Assembly (NCBI GenBank): GCA_938082915.1
Contig: CALKCG010000054.1
Span: 1-8,151 of the forward strand
DNA from: an uncultured archaeon
GTDB taxonomy: Archaea > Thermoproteota > CALKCG01 > B24
Length of the DNA: 8,151 nt
Direction of reading: 5' to 3'
This document shows, piece by piece, positions 5,926 through 8,151 of this stretch (within the stretch, counting starts at the first letter, position 1; each line of letters opens with the position of its first letter). Position numbers and translations under genes: made by a program. Under the pieces are notes generated by a model, which was given only the letters and a program-made list of their open reading frames with translations, was not told where the DNA came from and searched no databases.

Positions 5926-6975
5926 ATGAGACTGTTTAGAGATAGAGACTTCCTTGAAACGTACGAGGGCATGTTCTTCTGCGTGGTTGGAAATGTTCAC
6001 CCTAATGATAGAGTAATATCCTACTTGAAATATATTCCAAGCGATTTTGGACTTTGGGGTATAGAGCGTAAGTACTCTCGAATACTGAAGTCTTACACAG
6101 CGTTATCCGTGAAGGAGGTTTTAAACTTCCTGAAGAGCAATTTTCCACGTTACGTTAGTGGGCTGAATAGCATGAGTTTGGAGATGATAGCTGTTCCCGT
6201 TGACAGTATTAAGACGCATTTTAAGCCTGAGCTCCGATTAAGAAAACTCTACGGAGAGCCAGTTGAACATTTGGATGTTTTGGAGAGAAGGACCATTGAG
6301 CTAGTAAACCTACTGTCTGAAGCTAGCGGTATACCCGTTGAATGCTTCGGTGTGACTGGTTCAATACTTCTAAAAATCCATAACCCCTCTTTCTCAGACG
6401 TGGATTTAACTGTTTACGCCAGGGGAAACGCCTCCAAAATTAAAGATGCCTTAGCTGAGCTTAAGAGGGACGGAACTATTCGATGGCTTAACGGCGGAGA
6501 ATTCGACAGGTGGGTTTACGATAAAGCCAGACAGTACGGGTTAAGTCTAAAGGATGCTTGGGAGATATGCCGTAGAGTATGGAACAGGGGTATTTACGCA
6601 GGTACAGAGTTTTCAGTGCATCCTGTGAAGGTTGAGGAGGACCTTTCGGAACGCTATGGTGATTTCGTATACAGGCCTACGGGTGGTTTAGCTAAGATTA
6701 AGGCTATAATAGTTAATGTCGGCGACTCCTACTTCATGCCCGCGGTTTACAAGTTATCGAATGTTGAATTTCTAAGCGGTCCCGCAGTCGAGGATTTGAC
6801 TGAGCTTACGGCTTATGAGGGCTTCTATGCTGGCGTTTTTGAAGCAGGGGAGGTTGTAGAAGCTCTAGGTAAGCTGGAGACGGTTTTTGATTGTAGGAGC
6901 GGTGAAACCTATCATAGGTTGGTTGTTGGAAGTTTTGAAGCCGAGTGTAAAGACTATATTAAACCAATCGCATAA
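5926..6975 (+). CDS. Predicted archaeal nucleotidyltransferase, COG1665-like (paralogue B)
   Basis: The function is unknown. The protein has 349 residues from the ATG at 5926 and is a full-length paralogue of the divergent gene. The N-terminus FRDRDFLETYEGMFF (4-18) and HPNDRVISYLKYIP (25-38) match the archaeal family. The polymerase-beta-type core shows G145-S146 and D158-x-D160 in SDVDLTVYA. E228 in GTEFSVH lies on a later strand and could be the third acidic residue, but this is a guess. The C-terminal beta-rich part contains VEFLSG, GEVVEALGKLETV and RLVVG, each with a counterpart in paralogue A. A longer reading frame open to 5818 exists, but those extra codons lie over the start of the divergent gene and its promoter, and the alignment begins at MRLFRDRDF, so it is rejected. 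There is no SD; the mRNA is probably leaderless from the shared TATA box. The nitroreductase follows 40 bases later. Confidence 0.84.
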   Translation: MRLFRDRDFLETYEGMFFCVVGNVHPNDRVISYLKYIPSDFGLWGIERKYSRILKSYTALSVKEVLNFLKSNFPRYVSGLNSMSLEMIAVPVDSIKTHFKPELRLRKLYGEPVEHLDVLERRTIELVNLLSEASGIPVECFGVTGSILLKIHNPSFSDVDLTVYARGNASKIKDALAELKRDGTIRWLNGGEFDRWVYDKARQYGLSLKDAWEICRRVWNRGIYAGTEFSVHPVKVEEDLSERYGDFVYRPTGGLAKIKAIIVNVGDSYFMPAVYKLSNVEFLSGPAVEDLTELTAYEGFYAGVFEAGEVVEALGKLETVFDCRSGETYHRLVVGSFEAECKDYIKPIA

Positions 6976-6982
6976 TATTTAA
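6974..6982 (+). promoter_or_regulatory. Likely TATA box of the nitroreductase gene
   Basis: AATATTTAA overlaps the stop codon of the preceding gene. Its centre is about 38 bases before the ATG at 7016, which predicts a start near 7004 and a leader of about 12 bases that contains the SD. It suggests that the nitroreductase is not solely dependent on read-through. Confidence 0.45.
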
Positions 6983-7004
6983 GCTCGAGTAGGTATCTTA
7001 TTTA

Positions 7005-7010
7005 GAGGTG
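7005..7010 (+). promoter_or_regulatory. Shine-Dalgarno site of the nitroreductase
   Basis: GAGGTG lies 5 bases before the ATG at 7016. It selects this start over the in-frame ATG three codons later (7025), which would be 14 bases from the SD. Confidence 0.75.
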
Positions 7011-7015
7011 TTAGT

Positions 7016-7534
7016 ATGGATGTGATGGAGGCGATTAAAACCAGACGTAGTATAAGACGCTATAAGAGTACGCCAGTTGAAGATGAGAAGGTTATTCAGT
7101 GTTTGGATGCCGCTAGATGGGCTCCGTCAGCTATGAACTCTCAGCCTTGGGAGTTTATAGTTGTGAAAGACTCTGATCTGAGGAGGAGACTAGCTGAGAT
7201 CCACAGGTATGGGAGGCATATGGCTCAAAGCCCCGTCGTAATAGTCGTGTTGGTTAAGCCTGTGTCTAGGTATTGGCATGGGGATGCAGCTGTGGCTACT
7301 CAGAATCTAATGTTGGCTGCTCATTCGCTGGGTTTAGGTACTTGTTGGATGGGTGTTATAGATACGGATTTTGAAGAGCCGATTAAAAAGCTTCTCGGCA
7401 TACCTGAAGATTTGAGAGTACTATGCACTGTATCGTTAGGGTATCCTGATGAGTCTCCTTCTAGGACTAGAATACCTTTAGAGGAGAAGGTTCACTGGGA
7501 GAAGTACGGCTTTAAGAGAAAGCTGGGGTTGTAG
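7016..7534 (+). CDS. Nitroreductase family FMN-dependent oxidoreductase
   Basis: This is a soluble flavoprotein of the nitroreductase fold, which works as a dimer with FMN at the interface and uses NAD(P)H. The physiological substrate cannot be told from sequence; the family includes nitro-compound, quinone and flavin reductases as well as specialised enzymes. The 172 residues are typical of the short archaeal and clostridial members. Seen: the N-terminal FMN-phosphate-binding motif RRSIRRY (10-16), APSAMNSQPWEF (36-47), the conserved helix QNLMLAAHSLGLGTCWMG (96-113), GIPEDL (128-133) and LGYPDE (141-146). No ferredoxin-type Cys motif or extra domain is present. It stands alone between a nucleotidyltransferase gene on the same strand and a convergent FMN-enzyme gene, with its own TATA box and SD, so context adds little about substrate. 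Confidence 0.92.
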   Translation: MDVMEAIKTRRSIRRYKSTPVEDEKVIQCLDAARWAPSAMNSQPWEFIVVKDSDLRRRLAEIHRYGRHMAQSPVVIVVLVKPVSRYWHGDAAVATQNLMLAAHSLGLGTCWMGVIDTDFEEPIKKLLGIPEDLRVLCTVSLGYPDESPSRTRIPLEEKVHWEKYGFKRKLGL

Positions 7535-7551
7535 AAACCTTCCTCGTTTAC

Positions 7552-7556
7552 TTTTT
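7552..7556 (+). terminator. Possible oligo-T terminator after the nitroreductase
   Basis: A run of five T on the plus strand lies about 17 bases after the nitroreductase stop, in the 41-base convergent gap. Archaeal RNA polymerase can stop at short T-runs without a hairpin. No equivalent T-run serves the opposite strand in this gap. Confidence 0.35.
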
Positions 7557-7575
7557 AATTATGCGAATGTAAGGT

Positions 7576-8151
7576 TTAATCGTTTAAAAGTATGGCTTCC
7601 ACTTCTTCAGTCTCGGACTCTTCAGCTAGTGGTATGCCCGTGGCTTTAGCAGCTCTTTCCGTTAAAGCAAATAAGTCTTCCCTCGAGGCTAGGCTTAGTT
7701 TAAATTTACGCATACCAGCTAGAAGCTGCTGTAATCCTACTTTCATCCTCTCCATGTATCCGTATACACCTAGAGCACCCCAAGGTACTCTGCTGACTCT
7801 ATTTCCAAGGAGGGCTTTAAGCTCTGGAAGAAACGGGTAGAATTTTTCAGGTTCTTCGCCGTATACTGTTGCGAATTGTTTCGGTAGGTTCTTCTCTTTA
7901 GCTAGTCTAGTGAAGTACTCAGCCTTCATGGCGGCTGTTAACAGGGCTCTACCTATAACAGTAGCTTTAACGTAGGGCCCTTCCCCGAAGTTGCTTAAAG
8001 CTATAGCCTTCAAAATCTGTGTTTCATTTACAAATCCACCCGCCATGACGATGTCTGGCACGTGCCTTCCATTTCTCTTGAGTATTTGAACAGCCTTTAA
8101 GACGTGTGCCTCTAGATACACAGTTGGAATACCCATTTCATCCATCATAGG
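7576..8151 (-). CDS. FMN-binding glutamate synthase family protein, C-terminal part (5' end outside window)
   Basis: The frame runs through the window edge (the codon before the first visible ATG is CCT, Pro), so about 191 C-terminal residues of a larger protein are seen. It matches the C-terminal half of the glutamate synthase FMN-binding TIM barrel (COG0069-like) plus the tail typical of stand-alone glutamate-synthase-related proteins of about 500 residues. Landmarks, numbered from the ATG at 8148: MGIPTVYLEA (5-14), the FMN-phosphate segment VMAGGF (34-39), PYVKATVIGRALL (58-70), PWGALGVYGYMERMKVGLQQL (positions 123-143, with the conserved LKVGLQQL-like end) and LTERAAKATGIP near the C-terminus. 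No Cys occurs in this part, so the [3Fe-4S] site that follows the barrel in true GltB is absent here. The role could be a GOGAT-like amidotransferase subunit or a related FMN oxidoreductase; the missing half would help decide. Confidence 0.85.
   Translation of the reverse strand, partial: PMMDEMGIPTVYLEAHVLKAVQILKRNGRHVPDIVMAGGFVNETQILKAIALSNFGEGPYVKATVIGRALLTAAMKAEYFTRLAKEKNLPKQFATVYGEEPEKFYPFLPELKALLGNRVSRVPWGALGVYGYMERMKVGLQQLLAGMRKFKLSLASREDLFALTERAAKATGIPLAEESETEEVEAILLND

Noticed and set aside
4833..6975. MNT/HEPN-type toxin-antitoxin reading of the nucleotidyltransferase pair
   Set aside because: Both proteins are full-length paralogues of about 345 residues with extra N- and C-terminal parts; neither is a small minimal nucleotidyltransferase and there is no HEPN partner.
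7440..7460. CTGATGA resembling a C box of a C/D guide RNA
   Set aside because: The first base is not a purine, it codes for a conserved part of the nitroreductase (LGYPDE), and no matching D box or second motif pair is at hand.

Overview
The window looks like a piece of an archaeal chromosome of moderate GC. The evidence is an archaeal translation initiation factor aIF1 with its N-terminal Cys cluster, an archaeal-type phosphoglycerate kinase, an MJ0936-type phosphodiesterase, archaeal TATA boxes about 28-32 bases before several start codons, and the mix of leaderless starts and GAGG/GGTG Shine-Dalgarno (SD) sites typical of many archaea. The combination of a bacterial-type GAPDH with an archaeal PGK suggests an uncultured lineage of the TACK type (Bathyarchaeia-like, for example). 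That placement is a guess; the sequence alone does not settle it.

Layout: positions 1-3175 carry four genes on the minus strand. In transcription order these are the phosphodiesterase, gap and pgk (15 bases apart, the clearest operon), then aIF1, which is nearly complete and loses only its last few codons at the window edge. Facing away from them at 3270-4814 is a bifunctional NAD(P)HX epimerase/dehydratase. It meets the next gene tail to tail with 18 bases between stop codons. Positions 4833-6975 hold the most unusual part: two full-length paralogous predicted nucleotidyltransferases, transcribed away from each other from a 61-base gap. The centre of that gap is a symmetric TATA box almost equally far from both start codons. 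A small nitroreductase follows on the plus strand, and the window ends with the C-terminal 190 or so residues of a glutamate-synthase-domain FMN protein on the minus strand.

How the genes fit together: gap and pgk catalyse consecutive steps of lower glycolysis/gluconeogenesis. GAPDH is a known source of damaged, hydrated NADH (NADHX), and the divergent NnrE-NnrD fusion repairs exactly that product, so the first half of the window can be read as a reaction next to its own repair enzyme. The nucleotidyltransferase pair has no assigned role; its head-to-head arrangement suggests co-expression and perhaps a hetero-oligomer. There is no tRNA, rRNA, CRISPR array, insertion sequence or gene-free stretch above 300 bases that I can see.
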